Source of the DNA: Deltaproteobacteria bacterium
GTDB lineage: Bacteria; Bdellovibrionota_B; Oligoflexia; Oligoflexales; Bog-1112
Length of the DNA stretch: 36,398 nt
Direction of reading: 5' to 3'
Assembly (NCBI GenBank): GCA_947475005.1
Contig: CANJLI010000019.1
Coordinates: 1-36,398 of the forward strand
The translations under genes and the position numbers were made by a program. Below, in pieces: positions 1 to 6,651 of this stretch; within the stretch, counting starts at the first letter, position 1, and each line of letters starts with the position of its first letter. The notes under the pieces were generated by a model, which did no database searches, had not been told where the DNA came from, and worked only from the letters and a program-made list of their open reading frames with translations.

Positions 1-32
1 GACAGTTGGCCTTTTGGCTGCGCTTTCGACCC

Positions 33-420
33 GGGTAGGGTCCCCCCAAGCGGCTGCCCTTGGCGCGTCATCTTGGAAATGGATCCCCGTTCTCCCGTAG
101 CTGCAAAGATTTGGTAGCAGCGAGAGAGCTGTTCATGAAGTCAAAGAAGACATAGGGAAGGGCAGCCAGGTAGAAGAAGGGTCCCGACGGGTTGTAAATC
201 GCAGCCTGGTTTTTACTGTCCATGACGGAGGTCTTGTCTGCGATTTCAAGATCGGACCCGTTAAGCCAAGCGTCCAGTGGACGCTTGGCAGGGTTCAGCC
301 CGAGTGCGGAGCAGGAGGGGATGGGCTTCTTTCTTTATCCACGACTCTCCCATTGCGTGGCAAGGAGGGGTTTGGGGCACCAGCTGCGCAGTTGCCCCAA
401 GAGAAAAGAAAAAAACAACT
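33..420. repeat. Left copy of a ~360-bp diverged repeat, inverted relative to 35890-36250
   Basis: Read against the reverse complement of 35890-36250, this stretch aligns in order over its whole length. Shared blocks include GGTCCCCCCAAGCGGCTGCC, the GGGCAGCCAGGTAGA block, an AAATCGCAGC block, a TCTGCGATT block, ACTCTCC and a hairpin with loop CCAGCTGCGCAGT. The copies are clearly diverged. Each lies immediately downstream of a PP2C phosphatase gene, in the same orientation relative to that gene. No convincing protein is encoded here; the short open frames lack ribosome sites and family resemblance. It may be a non-coding mobile repeat or a remnant of a duplicated gene end. Confidence 0.7.
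372..400. repeat. Hairpin with conserved loop CCAGCTGCGCAGT (copy 1)
   Basis: An 8-bp perfect stem (TTGGGGCA with TGCCCCAA) encloses the 13-nt loop CCAGCTGCGCAGT. The same loop occurs at 27343-27355 and 35912-35924 on stems of different sequence. In the direction of the upstream PP2C gene a pyrimidine-rich tract precedes the stem and no T-run follows it, so it is not a classical intrinsic terminator. On the plus strand it is followed by an A/G-rich tract and a second small inverted repeat, AACTACCTGGGCAGTT. Confidence 0.75.
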
Positions 421-441
421 ACCTGGGCAGTTACGAAAAAA

Positions 442-1227
442 CTACCGTTGGCACATGACAATCAAAGAAGCATCATCCGGCTTGCCATCCTCTGTAAGCA
501 TAGAGGCCCTAACGCGAGCGTCGATCCACTCACACAAAAAAGGCACGCGATTGCTCTTCGGGAGTAGCCCCAAATTCAAGTTATCGCTAATCCCATCGGA
601 CATGAGTAAGATCCGATCCTTCGTATCGAGTCCCACCGCAGGGCTCACCTCGATACGCATGGCCGGTGTGCCCAAGTAATTGGTTACAATGTGATCCACC
701 GCTTGCAACTCAGGATCGTGAGGGGCCACCATACCGGATTCAATCCCATGACCTCGTTGGTTGTGCTGGAGCGTGGCCCATTTGCACTTACCTCGTCCTC
801 CCAGGATCAACCCCATGGAGTCGCCTGCATGATAAAAACGACAAGACTTTCCTTGTAACTCCCCTACCACCAATGTGGTAGCAGCCCCAATACCAAGCTC
901 TAGAATGCGTTGGTTGGCAAGGTCAAAGCTCTGGGTGATGCACTCCATAGCCGACATCCCCGGCTTTTGCGTGTCCAGCAACTCGATGAGGGTTTCAATG
1001 GCAATTTTGGAAGCCTGATCGCCTCCCTTGTGTCCCCCAAGTCCATCGGCAACTGCAAGTACCGCACTGTCGGTTCCGTGTACCACCAGGCACACTGAAT
1101 CTTCCGTCACCGATTTATCGGGATGGCGTCGCACGAGGTAAATACCCTCATATGGACCACAGGCAAAGGAGGTTCCCGCTTCCATGTGCGCATCGATCAG
1201 AGAAACCACCGAGTGAGAAGTTACCAT
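442..1227 (-). CDS. PP2C-family Ser/Thr protein phosphatase
   Basis: A 261-residue protein with the PPM/PP2C metal-binding motifs in order: E42-D43, VADGLGGH (about 59-66), HAGDS (133-137), MSDG (209-212) and D251-D252. The usual GDSR is GDSM here, so the phosphate-contacting Arg is replaced. The family removes phosphate from phospho-Ser/Thr using two Mg/Mn ions. No signal peptide or membrane segment is visible, so it should be cytoplasmic. Its start overlaps the stop of the upstream kinase gene by 7 bp, so the two are probably translationally coupled and may act on shared substrates. The N-terminus (about 1-35) is longer than the minimal fold. Confidence in the family is high; the substrate is unknown. 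Confidence 0.9.
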   Translation of the reverse strand: MVTSHSVVSLIDAHMEAGTSFACGPYEGIYLVRRHPDKSVTEDSVCLVVHGTDSAVLAVADGLGGHKGGDQASKIAIETLIELLDTQKPGMSAMECITQSFDLANQRILELGIGAATTLVVGELQGKSCRFYHAGDSMGLILGGRGKCKWATLQHNQRGHGIESGMVAPHDPELQAVDHIVTNYLGTPAMRIEVSPAVGLDTKDRILLMSDGISDNLNLGLLPKSNRVPFLCEWIDARVRASMLTEDGKPDDASLIVMCQR

Positions 1228-1922
1228 TCAAGGTTCTCGATAAAGTCCCTCAGCATACTTGCATTGCGAAATCGTTTGTGGATCAATGTTGTCTTCAACC
1301 CACAACAAATTTGCTTAATCTGGGGAGGGTGATCCGCATAATATTGGTTACCTCCCATTATGTCATAAAAAATCCGAATCAGGTCGCTTACGTCCTTCTT
1401 CATGTTCTCCAACCGAGAGTCTCGCCAATCGATTACATCAATGAGTTTGATCTGATAGCCAGCTCCCACGGGTTTAACGAAGATATTGTGATCGTGCAAA
1501 TCTCCGTGGTATTCCCCAATGGCATGAATCGGTTGCAGACCTTTGGTGATCGCAAGAATCAACTGAAGGGCCTGAAAATGGTGCAGCCTCTTTTGCTTTT
1601 CCATATAAGTCGACAGCATCTCCCCTTGGACATACTCCGAGATCACGCAAGTGACCTTCTCGCTGCGGTATGTAATTTTCTCGTGGGTATGGTACTGCAT
1701 GATGGTAGGGCAGCTGCGGATTTTAAATAATTTTTGGGCATGGCGCTTGGCTGCTTCGTTACGAATATTCTGCGAGGGGAAGAAAAACTTAGCAGCCCGC
1801 TCGATGCCCGTGTCTTTTTCTCGCGTGAGGTAGACCTCGCCCTCAAAGCCAGCTCCCAGGCGACTGATAATTTCGTACTTGTTAGCGAATGTCCAGCCGG
1901 GAGGAAATTGAAATGCATCCAT
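1221..1922 (-). CDS. Small eukaryote-type Ser/Thr protein kinase-like protein
   Basis: A 233-residue protein with a kinase N-lobe glycine loop GAGFEGEVY (23-31), a candidate ATP-binding Lys45 in AAKFF, the catalytic loop HGDLHDHN (139-146, Asp141 and Asn146) and a metal-binding Asp162 in LIDVID in place of DFG. The HGD and missing DFG forms are typical of divergent bacterial or phosphotransferase-like kinases. The C-lobe is short compared with the usual ~260-residue domain, and no APE motif is clear. No transmembrane segment or sensor domain is present. The start is chosen because GAGG lies about 10 bases upstream. It is cotranscribed with the PP2C gene. It could be a protein kinase or a small-molecule phosphotransferase; the phosphatase neighbour favours protein. 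Confidence 0.85.
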   Translation of the reverse strand: MDAFQFPPGWTFANKYEIISRLGAGFEGEVYLTREKDTGIERAAKFFFPSQNIRNEAAKRHAQKLFKIRSCPTIMQYHTHEKITYRSEKVTCVISEYVQGEMLSTYMEKQKRLHHFQALQLILAITKGLQPIHAIGEYHGDLHDHNIFVKPVGAGYQIKLIDVIDWRDSRLENMKKDVSDLIRIFYDIMGGNQYYADHPPQIKQICCGLKTTLIHKRFRNASMLRDFIENLEW

Positions 1923-1930
1923 ATGTACAT

Positions 1931-2200
1931 CGCCTCATAGAGATCGAAAATCGTTGCTCGGGGGAGTTTCTTTTATCATACAGGGATACTAGAGAGGATG
2001 TGAGGACTTTCTCTCTATTGAACCGTGAAACAGGTTGAATTTATGAAGTAATTGTATTTTAACACATGCATATTTTTATATTTTTATATAAATATGTTAA
2101 TTTTTAACTTTTTTTAAAAAATATTTTGTTGCATTAATTGAAATTATTTATTATGTGATACAACGCGAATCAATAAATACATTATGTTGTATGAAACATT
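1931..2200. other. AT-rich intergenic region, probable promoter area of the secreted bZIP-like cluster
   Basis: About 270 bp with long A and T runs between the divergent kinase gene and the MITE-like element. No protein-coding frame is convincing. A short inverted pair GATACAAC / GTTGTATG flanks about 21 bases near 2157-2192. A similar AT-rich stretch precedes the gene at 4079. I cannot place a single confident promoter because too many TATAAT-like matches occur by composition. Confidence 0.4.
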
Positions 2201-2394
2201 ATGAGAGGCAAACTGGAAAAGAATGCTGATTTTTCAACCGTTCTGCATAATTTCTGTCATGCCCAGGCCGCCTCGGCCGTATGGGCATCTCCCACGATCG
2301 AGGGGGATCCTCGACGCGCCCTTCAGGCGCTGGGGATGACAGATACAGATAGATTGCTCGAAAAATCAGTATTCTTTTCCAGTTTGCCTCTCAT
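2201..2394. mobile_element. MITE-like element with 35-bp terminal inverted repeats
   Basis: The ends (2201-2235 and 2360-2394) are inverted copies with about one mismatch and contain GGCAAACTGGAAAAGAAT. Inside is a GC-rich core (2255-2341) with its own inverted ends TGTCAT.CCCAG and internal mini-hairpins. A second copy lies in reverse orientation at 23671-23808, matching from one end through the core but lacking the other terminal repeat. No transposase is encoded, so it would be non-autonomous. It ends 23 bp before the start codon at 2418, so it sits within the 5' region of that gene. Confidence 0.8.
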
Positions 2395-2417
2395 ATCCAA
2401 TTTAAAAAGGTGGGGAC

Positions 2418-2972
2418 ATGCGCAGTTTTCTACAGGTTGCTCAAACTTTTCTGTTGGGTGCACTCTTCATAGTCATAGCAGGTCCGACAGGTAGTGTGTT
2501 CGCTTCTGCCTTCGATACAGATTCCGACCTGTTATCGCTATTTGGCCTGGACTCGGAGGAAACAGCAACAGAATCAGACCGACTGTGGACACCCACTGAG
2601 ATGGGGGAATGTTGGGACGTTAATTTTTACCCTGAACCTGAAGCGATGACTGAACTTCAAACAGTGGTAGATGCTGCTACTTCTAAAACTAAAGAGGTGG
2701 TGCGAAAGCAAAGGAAACCGCGTAATCGCAAGCTAGTGGATGAGTTATCTACTGCTGAACTTGATCGTGTCAAAGAGATCAACAGAGTGGCTGCAGAGAG
2801 ACATAGAGCCAGAACCAAACGCAAGGATAAGCATCAAAAGGAGCGCTACACTGCATCGGAGATAAAAAAGATAGCGTTAGAGGCAGAACTAAAAAAATTG
2901 CAAATTGAGACGGCATCAATGCGCCAATTGGTAATTCAGAAGTATGGCGCTAGTGCACAACTCTCGCCCTAA
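2418..2972 (+). CDS. Secreted bZIP-like protein (paralogue 1)
   Basis: A 184-residue protein. Residues 1-29 form a signal peptide (hydrophobic core FLLGALFIVIAG, likely cleavage after VFA). Residues 30-55 are acidic with bulky hydrophobics (DSDLLSLFGLD). A basic stretch KQRKPRNRK (97-105) and VDELS precede the bZIP basic signature N122-R-V-A-A-E-R-H-R130, which matches N-x7-R with the N-R-x-A-A core. Zipper d positions predicted by the R-x9-d rule are Q140, S147, L154, L161 and M168, so the last three are in exact register. The 3225 gene shares the VDELS-x2-EL...NRxAAxR arrangement. The ribosome site AGGTGGGG lies just upstream. Known bZIP proteins are eukaryotic or viral dimeric DNA-binding factors; a bacterial exported version is unexpected. 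Function is inferred only from motif. Confidence 0.75.
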   Translation: MRSFLQVAQTFLLGALFIVIAGPTGSVFASAFDTDSDLLSLFGLDSEETATESDRLWTPTEMGECWDVNFYPEPEAMTELQTVVDAATSKTKEVVRKQRKPRNRKLVDELSTAELDRVKEINRVAAERHRARTKRKDKHQKERYTASEIKKIALEAELKKLQIETASMRQLVIQKYGASAQLSP

Positions 2973-2995
2973 CTCTCCTCTCTTCACCACTTACT

Positions 2996-3062
2996 TATTG
3001 CGCTGGTTTTTCCATCCATTGTAACGTATACCCCCTTTTTCAATCAACGCAAGTAGGAGATA
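2996..3062 (+). promoter_or_regulatory. Conserved ~65-bp leader, copy A
   Basis: This non-coding stretch aligns closely with 4728-4798: TATTG(C/T)GCTGGTT, ATTGT..CGTATACCCC, a TTTTT run, CAA(C)C..AAGTAGGAGAT. It ends in a strong ribosome site AGTAGGAGAT directly before a start codon. Here the downstream gene is decayed, while copy B drives an intact secreted protein. It may be a promoter plus 5' UTR or a duplicated regulatory element. Confidence 0.6.
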
Positions 3063-3066
3063 ATGC

Positions 3067-3177
3067 GTGAAAAAAGTACTTTTACTCGCAATGGGTTTTT
3101 TTAGCCACTGCGCAAGCAGGTTTGGAATGGGTTCTACCTGCAGAATCCCATTCCGGTGTATTTTTTACGTGATGTGA
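3067..3177 (+). pseudogene. Remnant of a secreted small protein, apparent frameshift in a T-run
   Basis: After the leader and ribosome site, a GTG start encodes a signal-peptide-like beginning VKKVLLLAMGFF that resembles the neighbour MKRIVLLAIGMF. The frame then turns into an unlikely Cys/Arg-rich tail and stops after 36 codons. Adding one T to the seven-T run at 3096-3102 restores LATAQAG, a good end for a signal peptide, but the product still stops at 3172. I read this as a truncated paralogue. It could also be a genuine short peptide or a phase-variable tract. Confidence 0.45.
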
Positions 3178-3224
3178 CACATGAACCAGTTTCAGAAAGC
3201 CACACTGTCCCTGGAGGGTCATAA

Positions 3225-3893
3225 ATGAAGCGTATCGTTTTACTCGCGATCGGGATGTTTCTTGGAGCAGATGGATTGCGTGGCGCAGAAGCTGTGCCGT
3301 GTGATGTTGATCCGTTTGAGATTTTATTTTGTAAGATCCAATCTGATGTAGAAAAGGAACAAAAGGCCGCTGATCTATTTTACGACCCCTGCTGCTCCCT
3401 TTTTTGTGATGCTTTTTCATGGCCTGTTTCAGGATCTGTTTTCAGTCAACCTCCCGTTGTACAAGTTTCGGTCGATTTGCCTACTCGCCATCATGCCTAT
3501 GGCCTTCGCCTACGAATACCGCGAATCAAGCAAGAGAGTAAAGTCGAGTCAGAGTTTGATATCAAGTGGGGATACGCACCTCCGGTGGGTGTCCCCTTCA
3601 AGTCAGAATTTGATATCAAGTCAGAGTTCGGGACTCCTTGCCATCCGCGTAAGCGTAAGCGTAAGGGAGTGGATGAGTTATCTAAGGTTGAACTTACTCA
3701 TATCAGAGCGGTAAACAGACTGGCTGCGCAACGGAACAGAGAGCTTGCAAAGGCAAGAAGGGCGGAGAGAGAAGCCTATTGGATGGCAGTAGATGCCAGA
3801 CAGGATCAGCTCACGGATGAAGTTGTGGGGTTATTAGTGCAAAAAGATTGTCTAGAAGCGTTGGTTATTGCTGCTTCGAAGCAGACTCCATAG
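3225..3893 (+). CDS. Secreted bZIP-like protein (paralogue 2)
   Basis: A 222-residue protein with a signal peptide (1-23, IVLLAIGMFLGADGL, cleavage near GAEA). A Cys-containing segment follows (26-61), then a linker with a repeated SEFDIK motif (about 108-133). A nuclear-localisation-like cluster RKRKRK (142-147) and VDELS precede the bZIP signature N164-R-L-A-A-Q-R-N-R172, an excellent match to the NRxAAxxxR consensus. Zipper d positions set by R-x9-d are R182, V189, L196, L203 and L210; the last four are hydrophobic and exactly seven apart. The ribosome site GGAGGG is 6-7 bases upstream of ATG. The stop codon abuts a palindromic repeat. DNA binding is inferred from motif only, and the signal peptide argues for action outside the cytoplasm. 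Confidence 0.75.
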   Translation: MKRIVLLAIGMFLGADGLRGAEAVPCDVDPFEILFCKIQSDVEKEQKAADLFYDPCCSLFCDAFSWPVSGSVFSQPPVVQVSVDLPTRHHAYGLRLRIPRIKQESKVESEFDIKWGYAPPVGVPFKSEFDIKSEFGTPCHPRKRKRKGVDELSKVELTHIRAVNRLAAQRNRELAKARRAEREAYWMAVDARQDQLTDEVVGLLVQKDCLEALVIAASKQTP

Positions 3894-3950
3894 GGGACAC
3901 TCCACAATCCTGTGGGGACACCCCGTTGGAGTGTCCCCGTTACCGCACCG
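3893..3950. repeat. GGGGACAC-family palindromic repeat
   Basis: GGGGACACTCCA (3893-3904) pairs with TGGAGTGTCCCC (3927-3938), enclosing a CCTGTGGGGACACCCC core. It is followed by GTTACCGCACCG, a tag also found next to members of this family near 11494 and 23372. Related copies are at 11368-11587, 23463-23531, 27470-27541 and 32509-32558. It could act as a terminator-like structure after the bZIP-like gene, but there is no T-run. Confidence 0.7.
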
Positions 3951-4078
3951 GACTCTCTCGTATTTTCATGATTATAATAATATTATATAACGTGTTAATA
4001 AATAACGAATTATTTAATTATACTTGATTACATTAATGTGCGTATTACCATTCAGCCAACTTCTAATAGGAGGCTTAT

Positions 4079-4702
4079 ATGCACAGCGCTCTACAATTCA
4101 TTCATCAAACTTTTCTGCTAGCTTTCCTTTTCCTAGCAGGCCCCACAGGCAGCCTACTCGCAGCAGAGTATGAAGATTTTGATCTATTTTCTGAGCTGGC
4201 AACAAATTTTAATCTTCTAACAGAATTGGCTACTCCTCCTTGGGCGGCTAGTAAGGAGATGCGGCTCAAAGAACAGGAAGAGGCAAACGAATTTGAATCT
4301 TTCTTTCAACCCATCCAAAACACCGTAGCAACAAATGCCAGATTATACGGCGCAGCTTCTTTCTCTCCACCCATTATGTTTAATGGTGGGCACCAATGGT
4401 TTCCTTTAAGCCCGACTAGCCCCCGCCCAACTCCGACAGTTCCGGTTGCAACGCCTACTGGTAAAGCTACTCTTAGTAATCAGGAGCTGATGAAGCGAAG
4501 AGAGAAGGGAAGACAAGATGCGACGAATCACAGAAGAAAAGTAAGAACAGAGATATTGCGGAGGGTGCCTCGTTTACAGCAATTAACTACGCAGCGAAGT
4601 ACCCTTCAGGCCACAATACAAGCCCTGGAAGCCGAAAGAAATTACCTGCGACTAGAGGTTCTCCTTTCTTCGGATGCGCCAGACGCTCAAAATAGCCGCT
4701 GA
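4079..4702 (+). CDS. Secreted leucine-zipper protein (paralogue 3, degenerate basic region)
   Basis: A 207-residue protein. The signal peptide (1-29) shares QTFLL and AGPTGS with paralogue 1. Residues 30-50 are acidic/hydrophobic (EYEDFDLFSEL, NFNLLTEL), then a Pro/Thr-rich linker (109-128). A basic region KRREKGRQDATNHRRK (139-154) aligns with NRxAAxxxR as G144-R-Q-D-A-T-N-H-R152, so the invariant Asn is Gly. The zipper is perfect: L169, L176, L183 and L190 fall exactly where R-x9-d plus heptads predict, with L166 and I180 at a positions. Pro164 breaks the helix between basic part and zipper, unusual for DNA-binding bZIPs. The ribosome site TAGGAGG precedes ATG. It may be a dimerisation partner that does not bind DNA. 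Confidence 0.7.
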   Translation: MHSALQFIHQTFLLAFLFLAGPTGSLLAAEYEDFDLFSELATNFNLLTELATPPWAASKEMRLKEQEEANEFESFFQPIQNTVATNARLYGAASFSPPIMFNGGHQWFPLSPTSPRPTPTVPVATPTGKATLSNQELMKRREKGRQDATNHRRKVRTEILRRVPRLQQLTTQRSTLQATIQALEAERNYLRLEVLLSSDAPDAQNSR

Positions 4703-4727
4703 TCGATATCGCCATAAAAAATATCCC

Positions 4728-4798
4728 TATTGTGCTGGTTCTCCTAAGAATTGTGTCGTATACCCCTTTTTCTAACCAACACAAGTAGGAGATACCGG
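4728..4798 (+). promoter_or_regulatory. Conserved ~65-bp leader, copy B
   Basis: Near-copy of 2996-3062 (TATTGTGCTGGTT, CGTATACCCC, T-run, AACACAAGTAGGAGAT) ending in the ribosome site that serves the GTG start at 4799. The agreement extends well beyond the ribosome site, so it marks a duplicated promoter/5' UTR or a shared regulator. Confidence 0.6.
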
Positions 4799-5185
4799 GT
4801 GAAGAATGGATTTTTACTAGCAGCAGGTTTGTTTCTCGCGGCTGAAAGCGTACATGCAGCAGATCAAGCAGGACCGGTAGGAGGAAGAAAAAGAAAGAGC
4901 GCTGTCGTAGTAACGCCACGAGAACCCAGTAAAAGAATAGCCGATAGAAAAAAAACTAAGCTAGATAAGCTAAAAGCTGAAATGGAATTGATGGCATCAT
5001 TGGCTGACTCTGAGGCTGAACTAGCTGAGTCTATTGCTGAAGATAACGCTGCTGATGCTATCGATAAGCGGTGGAGGCTAATTAGCACAAATGGGGACCT
5101 CAATTGGTATAGTCTAGCTCTATTACAAATGGAGACAGAAGACCTACGCAAGTTGATCGAGCTTCAAGCATTGCCTCATCATTAA
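4799..5185 (+). CDS. Small secreted coiled-coil protein of the bZIP-like cluster
   Basis: A 128-residue protein starting at GTG; AGGAGA lies eight bases upstream and the signal peptide (FLLAAGLFLAAESVHA, cleavage near residue 20) begins directly from it. The mature part opens with a basic patch GGRKRKS (28-34), then a second basic stretch SKRIADRKKTKLDK (44-57) that loosely recalls the bZIP basic region but lacks the Asn and Ala-Ala pair. A helical segment follows with hydrophobics at L58, M62, M65, L68 and L75, suggesting a short coiled coil. The C-terminus (100-124) is Leu-rich. Position, leader and layout link it to the three genes upstream. I regard it as a diverged family member; function unknown. 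Confidence 0.65.
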   Translation: MKNGFLLAAGLFLAAESVHAADQAGPVGGRKRKSAVVVTPREPSKRIADRKKTKLDKLKAEMELMASLADSEAELAESIAEDNAADAIDKRWRLISTNGDLNWYSLALLQMETEDLRKLIELQALPHH

Positions 5186-5269
5186 AAAAATAACGCCAAA
5201 TCAAAATACCCCTTGAAATATCCACTCAAAATTAGAACACTACCGGCACATTGCCGGAAAGGGGATTTT

Positions 5270-5740
5270 ATGCGTCGTTTTTTTACCTGGTTTCTGTTCG
5301 CAAGTATCGAAGTAGGACTGTTGAGTTGCTCGCAAGGCAAGGGTCATACAGACACAAACCCAGAGGGAGCACCGGAGGGTCCCTCTTTTTCACTGACTGA
5401 TTTTGACACTGAGTATGACAGCAGCAAGCTGGTCACTTGGATGCACGGGCCTTTTACGGGTAAGTCCGCACACAACCGCCTGCGTCTTACCTTTGTTAAG
5501 AAGAATGGCGAAGTTGTTTCTCCAGAGCGAAACCCTCGATTCTGGCCCTACATGAGCATCCATGGCCATGGCTCAACCAAAAACGGAAACGGAATGGTGA
5601 GCGCAACCGCAGAGCCCCATGTGTATGAGGTGAGCGAGTTTATTTTCACCATGGGTGGCAAGTGGGAACTTGAAGTTCGGGTTTCTCTCGAGGGTAAAGC
5701 TTACTCCCTTTCTATTCCTGTACATGTACCGGAGGCATGA
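5270..5740 (+). CDS. Lipoprotein with YtkA/FixH-like domain
   Basis: A 156-residue protein with a type II signal peptide and lipobox GLLSC (Cys20). The start is at 5270 because AAAGGGG lies just upstream and the hydrophobic stretch begins here. After a linker, about residues 58-156 form a beta-rich segment with spaced HGPFTGKSAHNRL, PYMSIHGHG and TMGGKWEL motifs, resembling the YtkA/FixH fold (known in copper-related and oxidase-associated proteins). It is translationally coupled to the next gene by an ATGA overlap. It likely sits on the periplasmic face of a membrane and may help handle a metal or assist the neighbouring outer-membrane protein. The domain call is from pattern memory. Confidence 0.6.
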   Translation: MRRFFTWFLFASIEVGLLSCSQGKGHTDTNPEGAPEGPSFSLTDFDTEYDSSKLVTWMHGPFTGKSAHNRLRLTFVKKNGEVVSPERNPRFWPYMSIHGHGSTKNGNGMVSATAEPHVYEVSEFIFTMGGKWELEVRVSLEGKAYSLSIPVHVPEA

Positions 5741-6651
5741 AGATGCGAATGACTCGTCTCTACCTAGCTGGCCTCCTTGCACTTGTTCTCACTGCGATGC
5801 TCCATGCATGCCCGTGTGGCTGCGGGAGTGTGTTTCCCCTCTCCCTCTATCCAGGAGAGACATGGAAGTATCGGGTGGGCCTCTCCCGTCAGTTTTTCCA
5901 AGACTATGTGGACGCTGATGGCCACGTGGGTAAGGATGAAACAAGCCCCCAACTCACAGACACTTTACAGCTCTCCACAGCGGTCGCTTTGCGTGACAAT
6001 CTCTCTGCCTTCATAAGTCTGCCCATCGAACGAAATGCCCATGCAGATGCACGCAGCCATGGAGGTATCAGCGATCCGAGTATCGGCGCACGGTGGGTGG
6101 TGAATCCCTACCAAGCGGCTCAGGCGTATGTACCTCAAGTGGGGCTACATGCTACGTACAAGCAAAAAGTAGCCAACTCCCTCGATGACGATTCAGAACC
6201 TGAGATGCCCTACTTGGGGATTCATAGCAACGGATGGAATGAATTCATTTCGGGAGCTGACCTGCTCTTTCATTGGCAAGCTTGGTCTTTGAATGTAGGG
6301 GAATCTGTAATTTGGCGACCTATGAAGACCAAGGGTACCGCAGAGGGAGAATCGGTGTCCTACCGGTCAGGTCTTGGTACCCGTACGACCTTGAGCGGGG
6401 CGTATACATTCTATGGATATGGCCAGCTGTCCGGCGGGATCGAACGGGAATACTTTGCTCGCAACTCCCTGAACGGCACCAAACTGCCGGACTCTCAGGT
6501 GAGCCGATATGCGACGTTTATCTCAGCTCAAGCCCGTGTGGGGCTGCGCAAGACCATTGAGATGGGGCTGCGCCGCAGTGGGTTTGATCTTCGCAATGCG
6601 AATACCCCTCGATATACCTCTGTTACGGTGGGCTATGCCCAAAGTTTTTAA
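5737..6651 (+). CDS. Outer-membrane beta-barrel-like protein with CPCGCG motif
   Basis: A 304-residue protein with a signal peptide ending near MLHA, followed at once by CPCGCG. That Cys cluster could bind metal or a redox partner. The remainder is rich in alternating strands with aromatic girdle residues and ends in YAQSF, a terminal Phe typical of outer-membrane barrels recognised by the BAM machinery. The start overlaps the preceding lipoprotein stop (ATGA), and its own 3' end overlaps the next gene by 17 bp, so the three genes form an operon. Together with the YtkA/FixH-like lipoprotein and a thioredoxin-like protein, a metal (possibly copper) or redox role is plausible but unproven. Confidence 0.65.
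   Translation: MKMRMTRLYLAGLLALVLTAMLHACPCGCGSVFPLSLYPGETWKYRVGLSRQFFQDYVDADGHVGKDETSPQLTDTLQLSTAVALRDNLSAFISLPIERNAHADARSHGGISDPSIGARWVVNPYQAAQAYVPQVGLHATYKQKVANSLDDDSEPEMPYLGIHSNGWNEFISGADLLFHWQAWSLNVGESVIWRPMKTKGTAEGESVSYRSGLGTRTTLSGAYTFYGYGQLSGGIEREYFARNSLNGTKLPDSQVSRYATFISAQARVGLRKTIEMGLRRSGFDLRNANTPRYTSVTVGYAQSF

Noticed and set aside
372..400. Intrinsic terminator for the PP2C gene at 442.
   Set aside because: The pyrimidine tract lies before, not after, the stem in the direction of transcription.
2201..2394. Possible invertible switch, since the core appears flipped compared with the copy at 23671-23808.
   Set aside because: When the second copy is reverse-complemented the flank and core agree in one orientation, so it is simply an inverted copy with one end missing.
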